Source: Anaerolineales bacterium (GTDB taxonomy: Bacteria; Chloroflexota; Anaerolineae; Anaerolineales; Villigracilaceae). Taken from it: DNA of 53,684 bases. Positions 15,622-23,683 of the stretch are shown here, piece by piece (the stretch's first letter is position 1; each line of letters begins with the position of its first letter). Where the stretch lies: positions 1 through 53,684 of the forward strand of contig JAEURC010000053.1 in assembly GCA_016789025.1 (NCBI GenBank), given 5' to 3'. The notes below the pieces were generated by a model that did not search any database, had not been told where the DNA came from, and saw only the letters and a list, made by a program, of their open reading frames with translations. Position numbers and translations under genes: made by a program.

Positions 15622-15644
15622 GGGTTGATTTTACCGTAGACGGG

Positions 15645-15762
15645 GAAACACGGAAACATGTAAACACGTACACACGGAAACAGGTAAAAAGACACGTGAG
15701 CCTCTCGACTCACGTGTTTACTTGTCTACCTGTGTACTTGTCTACTTTCCACTTTCCACTTT
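15645..15762. repeat. Inverted octamer array plus heptamer run at the fabI 3' end
   Basis: Octamers such as GTAAACAC, GTACACAC and GGAAACAG lead to a hairpin (ACACGTGAG, loop, CTCACGTGT) and then to inverted octamers (TTGTCTAC, CTGTGTAC). These pass into heptamers CTTTCCA (twice) just before the fabI stop codon (minus strand). It is the same family as the array at 2767-2876 and may terminate fabI transcription. Confidence 0.78.
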
Positions 15763-16569
15763 CTACTGCCCCTCGCCCTTCTCCTCTTTATTCGGCATCT
15801 GCACGCCCATGATGTTGAATCCCGAATCGATGTATAACACTTCGCCCGTAATTCGCGCGGAGAGATCAGACGCGAGAAACACAGCGGTGTTGCCCACATC
15901 TTCAATCGTGACGTTTTCGCGCAACGGGGACAAATCCGCAAAGTGCTTGTACATGTCGCGGAAGCCGCCCACGCCCGCCGCCGCCAACGTGCGGATCGGT
16001 CCCGCCGAGATCGCGTTGACACGAATCTTTTGCGGACCCAGATCATATGCCAGATAGCGTGTCGAAGATTCCAGCGCCGCTTTTGCCACGCCCATTACGT
16101 TGTAATGCGGAGCGACCTTCGTTGCGCCTGAGCCATACGTGAGGCACATCACCGACGCGCCTGAATTCAAATGAGGCAAAAATGCGTTGGTCAACGCGAC
16201 GAACGAGAACACAGAAATATCCAGCGCGTTCTTGAATCCTTCGCGCGACGTTTGATGATATGGTCGGCTCAATTCATCGCGCCCCGCAAACGCGATCGAA
16301 TGAACCAACACATCGATCTTGCCAAAATGTTTTGCGGCTTTTTCTGCCACCGCCACGATCTGATCGTCTTTCGTCACGTCACATTCTTCGACCCATTTGC
16401 AACCCACCTGTTCCGCCAGCGGCTTCACGCGTCGTTCGAGCATTTCGCCCGCGTAACTGATACCGATGTTCGCGCCCTCGCGATGAAACGCCTGCGTAAT
16501 TCCCCACGCGATGGATTTATCGTTCGCCAACCCAAACACCAATGCGCTCTTGCCTTCGAGTAATCCCAT
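15763..16569 (-). CDS. fabI: Enoyl-[acyl-carrier-protein] reductase (NADH)
   Basis: Last reductive step of each type II fatty-acid elongation cycle. The 268-aa short-chain dehydrogenase has the FabI-specific layout. The nucleotide-binding N-terminus reads ALVFGLANDKSIAWGI, with the long G-x5-S-x-A spacing. The segment HSIAFAGRDEL is present, and the catalytic residues are Y145, Y156 and K163 (CLTYGSGAT and PHYNVMGVAKAALE, Tyr-x6-Lys). The C-terminus follows SAGPIRTLAAAGVGGF, the substrate-loop region. Length and spacing are close to those of E. coli FabI. The last codons run into a repeat array. No other fatty-acid gene is beside it. Confidence 0.96.
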   Translation of the reverse strand: MGLLEGKSALVFGLANDKSIAWGITQAFHREGANIGISYAGEMLERRVKPLAEQVGCKWVEECDVTKDDQIVAVAEKAAKHFGKIDVLVHSIAFAGRDELSRPYHQTSREGFKNALDISVFSFVALTNAFLPHLNSGASVMCLTYGSGATKVAPHYNVMGVAKAALESSTRYLAYDLGPQKIRVNAISAGPIRTLAAAGVGGFRDMYKHFADLSPLRENVTIEDVGNTAVFLASDLSARITGEVLYIDSGFNIMGVQMPNKEEKGEGQ

Positions 16570-16572
16570 GTC

Positions 16573-16676
16573 ATCTCCTTATGTCATTATGTCGTTGCGA
16601 GCCACGAAGTGGCGAAGCAATCTCCTCAACGTGTATGAGATTGCTTCGTCGCCTAACGGCTCCTCGCAAAGACATG
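16573..16676. repeat. Dispersed palindromic repeat (AAGCAATCTC type)
   Basis: GTCGTTGCGAGCCACGAAGT and GCGAAGCAATCTC are mirrored by GAGATTGCTTCGTCGCC and GGCTCCTCGCAAAGAC. This is a different palindrome family from those at 4027 and 8184. It fills the gap between fabI and mpg and may also overlap the last codons of mpg (minus strand). Confidence 0.7.
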
Positions 16677-17252
16677 TTGTGGAATATTCCAATCCTTCAC
16701 CTTAAACCTCCACGGCTTCGACAGCCACGGCTCTGGTGTATTGTTTAAACCCACACGCGGACTTTTCGTCACGAGCGAATTCGGGATTTGGACTCCCGCT
16801 TCGATTCTCAACGGGGAGGCTGGTTCGGTCAAGTCAACCGTGTTCTCCCTTCGACCGATCCCCATCGCCTGTGTCAACTTCCCTGGACCGAACGTGTCGC
16901 GCCCCTCGCGCCTCCTCGACATGATCTCAACTCCCTCAATCGGTTGAATCGCGCGGATCAACACCGCCGCGGGGAAATCCACTCGTTCAGTCACCACGTT
17001 AAACATCCAATGATTCCCGTATGTGAAATACACGTACGCATGACCAGCCTCGCCATACATCACCTGCGTGCGCGGAGTCCGCCCCGCTTTGCAGTGACAA
17101 GCCAAATCCTTCTCGCTGATGTATGCCTCAGTCTCCACGACCAACCCGACGAGTTTTTTGCCATTGAGAATCCGCACCAGCTGTGCGCCGATCAAATCGC
17201 GCGCCACTTTCAAAGTTGGGCGGTTATAAAAATCTCGAGGAAGAACGTTCAT
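16653..17252 (-). CDS. mpg: DNA-3-methyladenine glycosylase, AAG/Mpg family
   Basis: Base-excision repair enzyme that flips out and removes alkylated or deaminated purines. The 199-aa length is typical of bacterial AAG-family enzymes. The active-site motif VVETEAY gives E42 as the general base and Y44 as the intercalating-face residue. It is followed by the family block RTPRTQVMYGEAGHAYVYFT, then YGNHWMFNVV and FGPGKLTQAMGI. The ATG at 17252 follows an octamer array directly, with no obvious Shine-Dalgarno sequence. A second, unrelated alkyladenine glycosylase (Tag) is at 23118. Confidence 0.94.
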   Translation of the reverse strand: MNVLPRDFYNRPTLKVARDLIGAQLVRILNGKKLVGLVVETEAYISEKDLACHCKAGRTPRTQVMYGEAGHAYVYFTYGNHWMFNVVTERVDFPAAVLIRAIQPIEGVEIMSRRREGRDTFGPGKLTQAMGIGRRENTVDLTEPASPLRIEAGVQIPNSLVTKSPRVGLNNTPEPWLSKPWRFKVKDWNIPQHVFARSR

Positions 17253-17253
17253 G

Positions 17254-17316
17254 GTTTGAAAGTTGTAAAGTTGGCAAGTTGAACCTTCAAACTTTTAAAC
17301 CTGTCAACTTGTAACC
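17254..17316. repeat. Inverted octamer array at the mpg start codon
   Basis: Octamers TTTGAAAG, TTGTAAAG and TTGGCAAG face reversed units (CTTTTAAA, CCTGTCAA, CTTGTAAC). The array fills the gap between the epimerase stop codon and the mpg start codon (minus strand) and replaces the expected ribosome binding site. Confidence 0.8.
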
Positions 17317-18240
17317 CTATTTGAATCTCGCATCCCGTTTCAACGTCAACCGCAATCCCTCCGCCAGCGACAGCGACGGGCGATAGTTCAATTTCTGATT
17401 TGCCAGCGACAGGTCTGCCCTCATGCGCGAGACGCCGCCCGATGTTTTCGCGTTGTAGATGACCTCGGCTTTGCTGTTTGTTGTCTCAAGCACTTGCTGG
17501 ATCAAATCTTTGATGCTGGTCTCTGTCCCCGAACCGACGTTGATCACCAGTCCATTGACGTTCGGCGCGGTTGCAGAAGCAACCAACGCGCTGACCACGT
17601 CATCCACGTAAACGTAGTCGCGAGTCTGCGAGCCATCCCCGTGCGCGACCAACGTCCCGCCGCGCAGCGCTTGCTTCAAGTAATGCGGCACCACGGGCGG
17701 ATGTGACGCGGGCAGATGTTGACCAGGTCCGTAGGCGTTGAAGATTCGCAGACTGACGGTTTCGATTCCCCACAATCCGCCGATCGTGCGGACGTAGTAT
17801 TCCGCTGAAAGTTTGGAGACGGCATACGGCGAGCGCGGAGCGGGGGTGAGGGACTCCGTCAGCGGTTGATTGGCTAGATCGCCGTACACAGCCCCACTCG
17901 AGGCGAGAACGACGCGGCGTACGCCGACATCCCGCATTGCCTCCATCAGCGCCACCGTCCCGCCGACGTTGACGTTGTTGTAATCGCGCGGATACAAAAC
18001 CGACTCGGGCACCGAGACGCGCGCCGCGAGATGATAGACGACATCCACCTCTTGAAGCAGAGTCCACAACTTGGGGCGGTCGCTCACGTCGCCGCGCGTG
18101 AAATGGACATCGGACGTCAGCGACTGTGGATCGCCCGTGGAAAGATCGTCCAGCCCGCGGACTTGATGTCCCTCGCGGGCGAGTTGGTTGGCAAGCGAAG
18201 AGCCGAGGAATCCTGCGGCTCCCGTGATGAGGAAGTTCAT
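17317..18240 (-). CDS. NAD-dependent epimerase/dehydratase (extended SDR)
   Basis: A 307-aa extended short-chain dehydrogenase, of the UDP-glucose 4-epimerase or UDP-glucuronate-modifying type, acting on nucleotide sugars for surface glycans. The NAD motif TGAAGFLG lies at residues 6-13. An active-site serine lies in LASSGAVYGD, and the catalytic Tyr-x3-Lys is in SPYAVSKLSAEYY. The C-terminal half has NAYGPGQ and RDYVYVDDVV, as in GalE-like enzymes. The exact sugar nucleotide cannot be told from sequence. No glycosyltransferase adjoins it. Confidence 0.9.
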   Translation of the reverse strand: MNFLITGAAGFLGSSLANQLAREGHQVRGLDDLSTGDPQSLTSDVHFTRGDVSDRPKLWTLLQEVDVVYHLAARVSVPESVLYPRDYNNVNVGGTVALMEAMRDVGVRRVVLASSGAVYGDLANQPLTESLTPAPRSPYAVSKLSAEYYVRTIGGLWGIETVSLRIFNAYGPGQHLPASHPPVVPHYLKQALRGGTLVAHGDGSQTRDYVYVDDVVSALVASATAPNVNGLVINVGSGTETSIKDLIQQVLETTNSKAEVIYNAKTSGGVSRMRADLSLANQKLNYRPSLSLAEGLRLTLKRDARFK

Positions 18241-18272
18241 AGCTAAAGATTATAAACGTGGAAGTGGGAATC

Positions 18273-18318
18273 GTTTCAATCAAAAAGGACACCGCGCCAT
18301 GTCCTTTTTGATTGAAAC
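18273..18318 (-). terminator. Terminator-like perfect hairpin
   Basis: Arms GTTTCAATCAAAAAGGACA (18273-18291) and TGTCCTTTTTGATTGAAAC (18300-18318) are perfectly complementary over 19 bases around an 8-base loop. On the minus strand the core GGACA/TGTCC is followed by TTTTTGATT, as in an intrinsic terminator. It lies 17 bases after the stop of the large secreted protein, before the epimerase. Confidence 0.8.
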
Positions 18319-18335
18319 CGTATGAGTGTGACGTC

Positions 18336-21300
18336 TTATTTTGGAATGTAGTATTTGACGACCAACTGAGGGCGATTGGAAAGCGTTCCATCGTCGCCGC
18401 TGTAGAAAGTGATGTAATCACTACTCAGGTTGTCGTTATCGTCCAACTGGAAGGCGAGGCGCAATTGTGTCATTCCTGTCAAGTTGACAAACGGATTCGC
18501 CGCGCTGTTCAATGTGGATATATACCAACCACTCAACGGGTTATTCGAGATCAATCCTGCCGAACTTAGGCTGGCGAGGTTTTGAAAATCTGATCCCTGC
18601 AGGGCTTTGATTCCAAATGGTCCCAGGTTACCGAACACGCCTTTGCGAATATCAATGGATATGCCCAGGTGTGTGGTGAATGGATCTGTCCCAACGACAC
18701 CTTGACCTCGGATCAACAAGGTTACCTCAGTAACAACGGCATTGTCTGGAAGGTAATACGTGGGGAAGTGTAAGATGGCCCGATATTGGCGATCCAGCAA
18801 ATCGTCGCCAAGCCTGAAGACGTTATCGTTGGCGTTCTTTGCGCCGCCTTGAGCGCTATCTTCACTGGTTTCAAGGATCCAGCCGTCATTCGTGCCGTTG
18901 GAGCTAAATATTTGGGTGAGGATCACAATGGGCGCTTTGTTTATGGAATATGCCTCGCCAATTGTGAAGTTTCCATTTCCCGCGCCTGCGCCTCCCAACG
19001 GAAAGCTGGACGCATCCACAATGCTGTCGTTATCGAGCAGGTCGAGGCGAATCGTTCCGTTTCCCGCTCCCGTTCCAACGGTGACGGTGTATTGAGTACC
19101 CGAGCCGCCGACGCTCGCTATGTTTGCGCCGGTCACACTGCCGGTAGTTGCGAGGGCGAAATCGCCAACGTCCACGCCGCTGACGGGTTCGGAGAAGTTG
19201 ACGGTGAAGCGAACGCTGGAAGATGTGGCGGGGTTGGGGTCGGCGCGGACGATCGAGGTCACGACCGGAGCCGAGCGGCTGACGCTGTATTCTTCGCCTG
19301 TTGTGAAATTCCCATTGCCCGCCCCGCCTCCACCCAAGGGGATGCTGGAACTATCCATGATGCTGTCGTTGTCGAGCAGGTCGAGGCGGAGAGTTCCATC
19401 CCCGGTGCCGGTGTTCACGGTGACGGTGTATGAGGCGTCTGCACCGGTGATTTCCGCAAGGGATACGCCGGCAATATTTCCCGTAGTGGCTAAGGCAAAG
19501 TCGCTCGTATCCACGCCGGTGACGGGCTTTGAGAAATTAACAGTGAAGCGAACCTGATTCGCCGAAGTGGGATTTGCATCGGCGCGAACGATTCCGGTAA
19601 CGATCGGTATGCTGTTGCCAACGGTATATGTTTCTCCTGCGGTGAAGTTCCCATTGCCCGCGCCTGCGCCTCCCAGCGGGTTATCTCTCCAGTCGCGGAT
19701 GCTGTCCTCGTCGTTCAAGTCCAGGCGCAAGGAGCCTTCACCGGAACCGGTATTTACCGTGACGGTGTACGTTGGCGTAGTATTGAATTCGTCTGCCGCC
19801 GGTGAAATCCCTGTAACGCTGGCGCCCGATATGCCGCCGGTAGTGGACAGCGTAAAAACGTTTAGATTGACTGGCCATACCGCTTCCGAGAAGGTCACTG
19901 TGAAGCGCACGGTCCCGACCGGGGCGGGGTTGGGATCGGTGCGCGTAATGGATGCGACAATGGGGTTGTTCTTATCAACCCAATATAAACTACCTGTGGC
20001 GAAATCTCCGTTGCCCGCGCCCGCGCCCCCCAGCGGATTGAGGCTGGCGTCTTGAATGCTGTCATTGTCAACCAGCTTCAACCGCAGTTTGCCTTCGCCA
20101 GCGCCGGTGTTTACGGTGACGAAATACTCACTGCCGTATCCGCTTACCCCTGTGATGGAAGCTCCGGTTATGCCATTGAGCATTTCCAACGAGAAATCAT
20201 CCGCGCTAACGCCGGAGACTTGCTCCGAGAAGATCACGATGAATGAAACGCTGGACGGGGTCGGATAAGGGCATTGAGTTTGGGTTTGCCCGCATTGCGG
20301 GGTAATTGAAACCGCCGTTGGGTTGCGCTCTGGGCCATAAGCGACCTCGCTGACAAAGATATCGTCGGCTCCGTTGGTGTCTCCGCCGACCAGATTCGAT
20401 GCGCCGGACCAGAAAGCGACAATTCCTCCATTGGCAGAGAGCGAAGGACCGAAAGACGAAGTGTTGCCATTGTTTACCCGGACAGATTCGCCCCTCTGGA
20501 GGTCGCGCACCCAAATATTCATGATCCCGTTATTCTCGGCTTTATCATAAAAGGCGAAAGCCGCGTAGCGCCCATTGCTGGAAATGGTCGGTTGGTCTAA
20601 CAAGCCCGCCGTCATAACGCTTCCATCTGAAAATACTGAGGCGAGCGTAGTCTGTCCGATCTGGCGGTCGCGCGCGTAGACAAGTTCCTTACCGCTAACG
20701 TCATCGGCTCCGGGCGCCAGATTGTGCGAATTGGATAAAAAGACAACGAATCGACCGTCGCCTGAGATCGCCGGGCTGTCTCCGCCTCCGTCTGCCTGCT
20801 CGCCGCTTGAATTGACCGAAACCCGCGTCGTTGTGTTGCCGATCCGGTCGCGCACGAAAACGTCTGTCTTATTGTTCGTGTCTCCGCCGACCAAATTTGC
20901 GGCGTGGGAGGCGAACGCCACGAACTGCCCGTTTGCTGAAATGGATGGGGTAAACGATGTTGAATCTGCTTGCGTCCCATCGCTGGCAATTGAGACTCGT
21001 TCTGTGACGCCGGTTTGATTGTCATGCGCGAAAACGTCGGTGACGCTGTTCGTGTCATTGGCGATGAGGTTGCTTGCGTCGGAATTAAAGGCGACGTATC
21101 TTCCGTCGCTTGAAATGGAGAGCGGAGAATCCGAAAAATCGTTCGCCTGTTCGCCGCTGGAACTGACTGAGGCGCGGATCGTCGTTCCTAATTGCCGGTC
21201 GCGCACGAATACGTCGGTTGTGGCGTTCGTGTCGTTGGCGACGAGATTGCTCGCGTCGGAGATGAAGGCGACGTATCTGCCGTCGTTGGAAATTGCCGCG

Positions 21301-21635
21301 CCGCCTGAGCCCTCGTTCGCCTGCGCTTCGCTCGAATCTACGGAGACGCGCGTGATTTCGCCGGTCTGCCGGTCTTTGACGAAGATGTCTGTTGCGGCAT
21401 TTGTATCGTTGGGGACGAGGTTACTCGCGTCGGACTCGAAGGCAATGAAGCGGCCATCGCCGGAGATGGAAGGCCGTTTCGATGCGGCGTTCGCCTGCGC
21501 GCCAGCCGAATCGACAGAGACTCGCGCGAGGTCGCCCGGAGCCGCTCGGACGGATAGGGGCGCCGTCAGCGCCGAATTGAACAGCATGAGGGCTATTGTG
21601 AGCAAAGTAACGGTTTTTAAAGTTGAATGTTTCAT
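18336..21635 (-). CDS. Secreted beta-propeller / Ig-like repeat protein
   Basis: A very large extracellular or surface protein (1099 aa). Signal peptide: MKHSTLKTVTLLTIAL onward, cleavage probably near SVRAAPG. Residues about 35-450 are seven to eight PD40/TolB-like beta-propeller blades with the repeated pattern GRYVAFxSDASNLVxNDTN and DVFVRDRQTG. Next come four Ig-like units of about 110 aa (VRFTVNFSEPVSGVDxxDFA ... LDLLDNDSI ... GGAGAGNGNF). The last about 200 residues form a DNRLRE/CBM96-like beta-sandwich (RAILHFPTYYLPDNAVVTE). Such proteins bind polymers or mediate adhesion; the specific role is unknown. An ATG at 21689 would add 18 polar residues before the signal peptide, so the ATG at 21635 (after GAGAGAGAAA) is chosen. 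No sorting motif was seen. Confidence 0.88.
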   Translation of the reverse strand: MKHSTLKTVTLLTIALMLFNSALTAPLSVRAAPGDLARVSVDSAGAQANAASKRPSISGDGRFIAFESDASNLVPNDTNAATDIFVKDRQTGEITRVSVDSSEAQANEGSGGAAISNDGRYVAFISDASNLVANDTNATTDVFVRDRQLGTTIRASVSSSGEQANDFSDSPLSISSDGRYVAFNSDASNLIANDTNSVTDVFAHDNQTGVTERVSIASDGTQADSTSFTPSISANGQFVAFASHAANLVGGDTNNKTDVFVRDRIGNTTTRVSVNSSGEQADGGGDSPAISGDGRFVVFLSNSHNLAPGADDVSGKELVYARDRQIGQTTLASVFSDGSVMTAGLLDQPTISSNGRYAAFAFYDKAENNGIMNIWVRDLQRGESVRVNNGNTSSFGPSLSANGGIVAFWSGASNLVGGDTNGADDIFVSEVAYGPERNPTAVSITPQCGQTQTQCPYPTPSSVSFIVIFSEQVSGVSADDFSLEMLNGITGASITGVSGYGSEYFVTVNTGAGEGKLRLKLVDNDSIQDASLNPLGGAGAGNGDFATGSLYWVDKNNPIVASITRTDPNPAPVGTVRFTVTFSEAVWPVNLNVFTLSTTGGISGASVTGISPAADEFNTTPTYTVTVNTGSGEGSLRLDLNDEDSIRDWRDNPLGGAGAGNGNFTAGETYTVGNSIPIVTGIVRADANPTSANQVRFTVNFSKPVTGVDTSDFALATTGNIAGVSLAEITGADASYTVTVNTGTGDGTLRLDLLDNDSIMDSSSIPLGGGGAGNGNFTTGEEYSVSRSAPVVTSIVRADPNPATSSSVRFTVNFSEPVSGVDVGDFALATTGSVTGANIASVGGSGTQYTVTVGTGAGNGTIRLDLLDNDSIVDASSFPLGGAGAGNGNFTIGEAYSINKAPIVILTQIFSSNGTNDGWILETSEDSAQGGAKNANDNVFRLGDDLLDRQYRAILHFPTYYLPDNAVVTEVTLLIRGQGVVGTDPFTTHLGISIDIRKGVFGNLGPFGIKALQGSDFQNLASLSSAGLISNNPLSGWYISTLNSAANPFVNLTGMTQLRLAFQLDDNDNLSSDYITFYSGDDGTLSNRPQLVVKYYIPK
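18945..20262 (-). repeat. Four tandem about 340-bp coding repeats
   Basis: Four copies of an Ig-like unit in the large secreted protein, recognisable in DNA by the recurring segment CCGTTGCCCGCGCC or close variants near 18968, 19308, 19648 and 20010. The period is about 338-356 bp. The copies nearest the C-terminus are most alike. Confidence 0.8.
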
Positions 21636-21948
21636 TTTTTTCTCTCTCTCGTGGTTCCCTCTTGCGTCCGCGCAATCTTCCGAACGCAAACCGCACTCTC
21701 AGTATAGAGAGATTTGGCGGCTGAATCCATAATTAATTCGATGCAGTTCAAGGCTTTCATAAAGTCGCAGTCAACCATCTCTTTGGATGCGGATCACACA
21801 GACGCCACGGACTTTTCCGTAAAAAAACGGAAGAATATCCGTCTAATCCGCGGAATCCGTGTACAGAAAAGACCCAAATTGACTTTAAGAAGACCCTGCG
21901 ATGCAGTCTTTTTGACGTTATCGTGTAGGCGCAATGAAACGATAGAGA
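21636..21948. other. Intergenic region with a degenerate inverted repeat
   Basis: No gene is seen here. Bases 21636-21730 are the leader of the secreted-protein gene; TATACT at about 21701-21706 on the minus strand is a possible -10 box without a convincing -35. Bases 21781-21870 hold a degenerate repeat (CACGGACTTTTCCGT, ACGGAAGAATATCCGT, GGAATCCGTGTAC) of the same type as 42351-42436. Confidence 0.5.
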
Positions 21949-21980
21949 CAAAAAACCTCCGAGTTATTCGCTCGGAGGTT
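21949..21980 (-). terminator. Intrinsic terminator of speE
   Basis: AACCTCCGAG (21954-21963) pairs perfectly with CTCGGAGGTT (21971-21980) around a 7-base loop. On the minus strand the stem runs into six T residues. It begins four bases after the speE stop codon. Confidence 0.92.
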
Positions 21981-21983
21981 ATG

Positions 21984-22814
21984 TTATCCGTACAATTCTT
22001 TCCTGAAAAACTCTGGCAGGGCAAACGCCGCTTTGTGAATTTCAGGGTTGATGTATTTGTTTACGCCGGGCGGGTAGGGCGTCACCAATCCGTTTTCCCA
22101 GGGCGTATCGGAGATGTACATAAAACCGATCCCTCCGCCGGGGTAGGTGGGGATGTTGGCGTAGTAATATGCGGGGTGTTTGACCTTCTCTTGCGCCGAT
22201 TTATAAATTTGCTTGATCAACTCGGTATCGAAAAACGGTTGCTCGCATTGAGTCGCCGCCGCTCCGCCGGGGACGAGGGCGCGGACGACCAACTTTTGAA
22301 ATTCATCCGAGAAGAGCCTCTCCGCCATGCCGATGGGATCGGTGGTGTCGGAGATGATCGCGTCGAATTGACCGGGATTCTCCTCGAGGTAGCCGAAGGC
22401 GTCCCGCACGATCAGCCGCGCGCGCGGGTCAGCCCACGGGTCGCCGAAAGAAGCGGCGAAGTGCTCGCGCGATAGATCCACCACGCGTTGATCCAATTCG
22501 CAGACGATTGCCTCTTCCACCGAGTCGTATCGCAAGACCTGTTGCAGCGACCCGCCGTCCCCGCCGCCGACGATGAGCGCGCGCTTCGGCTTGCCGACCG
22601 CGAGCATTGGCACATGCGCGATCATCTCGTGATAGCCCATGTTGTCGCGTTCGGTGAGTTGAATGATGCCGTCGAGGATCATCGCGTTGCCGAAAAATTC
22701 GGTTTCGACAATTTGCAAATGTTGGTATTGCGTTTGCTCGTCGGCAAGGATTCGTTTGACGCGAATCCCTTTGCGATAGTAGGGGTGAAGTTCTTCGGTG
22801 AACCAGACGCTCAT
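21984..22814 (-). CDS. speE: Spermidine synthase (polyamine aminopropyltransferase)
   Basis: Transfers the aminopropyl group of decarboxylated S-adenosylmethionine to putrescine. The 276-aa length is typical. Family motifs are present: an N-terminal beta domain with QHLQIVETEFFGNAMILDG and IQLTERDNMGYHEM, the glycine-rich SAM-binding loop IVGGGDGGSLQQVLRY, the acidic ELDQRVVDLS, and the catalytic region IISDTTDPIGMA. In canonical enzymes that region reads D-x-S/T-D-P. AGAGAGG lies 5 bases before the ATG. It has its own promoter and terminator, so it is probably monocistronic. No speD or speA is nearby. Confidence 0.95.
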   Translation of the reverse strand: MSVWFTEELHPYYRKGIRVKRILADEQTQYQHLQIVETEFFGNAMILDGIIQLTERDNMGYHEMIAHVPMLAVGKPKRALIVGGGDGGSLQQVLRYDSVEEAIVCELDQRVVDLSREHFAASFGDPWADPRARLIVRDAFGYLEENPGQFDAIISDTTDPIGMAERLFSDEFQKLVVRALVPGGAAATQCEQPFFDTELIKQIYKSAQEKVKHPAYYYANIPTYPGGGIGFMYISDTPWENGLVTPYPPGVNKYINPEIHKAAFALPEFFRKELYG

Positions 22815-22832
22815 GTTACCTCTCTTGAGGTA

Positions 22833-22860
22833 GTTATAATACGATATGCCTGAATGTCAA
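22833..22860 (-). promoter_or_regulatory. Sigma70-type promoter of speE
   Basis: On the minus strand a consensus -35 TTGACA (22855-22860) and a -10 TATAAC (22833-22838) are separated by 16 bases. Transcription would start about 12-14 bases before the speE ATG, giving a very short leader that still contains the ribosome binding site. Confidence 0.75.
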
Positions 22861-22911
22861 TCGTTTTGGATAAGGAATTTTGGCTCTTCTGTAATTAACG
22901 GAAAAGAGCTT

Positions 22912-23003
22912 TACCACGAAGGACACGAAGCGCACACAGGAAAGAAAAGAGCCTTTGCGATGATAGGTTTTTCCTTTGTGGCCGTTGTGTCCTTTGTGTT
23001 TGA
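22912..23003. repeat. Inverted short-unit repeat (CACGAAGGA type)
   Basis: ACCACGAAGGACACGAAG is mirrored by CCTTTGTGGCCGTTGTGTCC and CTTTGTG; flanking GAAAAGAG occurs on both sides. It occupies the divergent gap between speE and tag. The rest of this about 300-bp gap holds the speE promoter and a short tag leader; nothing else is seen. Confidence 0.65.
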
Positions 23004-23117
23004 AAAGAGTTTTCACGTTAAAAACGGTAGAGCTGGAATTTTTAAATTGCGGATTGTAGAGTCGCTTACAATAGTGGACGGTTCACCGCGAATCCTTCCG
23101 ATCATGGAGATTGATTT

Positions 23118-23669
23118 ATGACAACCACCTACTGCGATTACGTCAAATCACACGCCGAAGACTTGTTCAATAAGAACTATCACGATACCCAATACGGATT
23201 TCCGCTGGAGGACGATAACCTGCTCTTTGAGCGATTGATATTCGAGATCAATCAAGCGGGGCTTTCGTGGATTCTGATTCTGAAGAGAGCCGATAACTTC
23301 CGCAAAGCCTATCGCGGATTCGACATTGCGAAGGTGGCGAAGTTCGGCGAGAAAGATCACGCGCGTCTTCTCGCAGACGCGGGAATCATCCGCAACCGTT
23401 TGAAGGTGGATGCGGCTATCGAGAACGCCAAGCGGATTCGGAATTTGCAAAAAGAGTTTGGCTCGTTCAAGGGCTGGCTCGATGCGCATCATCCATTGAA
23501 AAAAGATGAGTGGGTAAAACTGTTCAAGAAGACATTTGTCTTCACCGGCGGCGAGATCGTCAATGAGTTCCTCGTGTCTACGGGGTATTTGCAGGGCGCG
23601 CATGCGAAAAGTTGCCCGGCGTATAAAAAGGTGGCAAGCCTCCGTCCCGCGTGGATGCGCGGTAGATAG
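23118..23669 (+). CDS. tag: DNA-3-methyladenine glycosylase I
   Basis: Removes 3-methyladenine from DNA in base-excision repair. The 183-aa protein matches Tag in length and order. The N-terminal zinc ligand is in YCDYV (C6). Next come HDTQYGFPLEDDNLLFERL, then FEINQAGLSWILIL and FDIAKVAKF, and the C-terminal zinc ligands are in GAHAKSCPAY. Unlike Mpg at 16653, it belongs to the HhH superfamily. The ATG at 23118 overlaps the usual family start. Its stop is 14 bases before the esterase gene, so the tag-esterase-MFS-MBL genes may form one transcript. Confidence 0.95.
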   Translation: MTTTYCDYVKSHAEDLFNKNYHDTQYGFPLEDDNLLFERLIFEINQAGLSWILILKRADNFRKAYRGFDIAKVAKFGEKDHARLLADAGIIRNRLKVDAAIENAKRIRNLQKEFGSFKGWLDAHHPLKKDEWVKLFKKTFVFTGGEIVNEFLVSTGYLQGAHAKSCPAYKKVASLRPAWMRGR

Positions 23670-23683
23670 TCTATAATCACGGC

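Noticed and set aside
14902..15639. 245-codon plus-strand frame over the bactofilin and ProRS-like genes
   Set aside because: It overlaps two convincing minus-strand genes and a repeat region, and its translation is arginine-rich low-complexity sequence with no family match.
18945..20262. Regularly spaced repeats considered as a CRISPR array
   Set aside because: The unit is about 340 bp and is coding sequence for Ig-like domains in one open frame; there are no short repeats with unique spacers and no cas genes.
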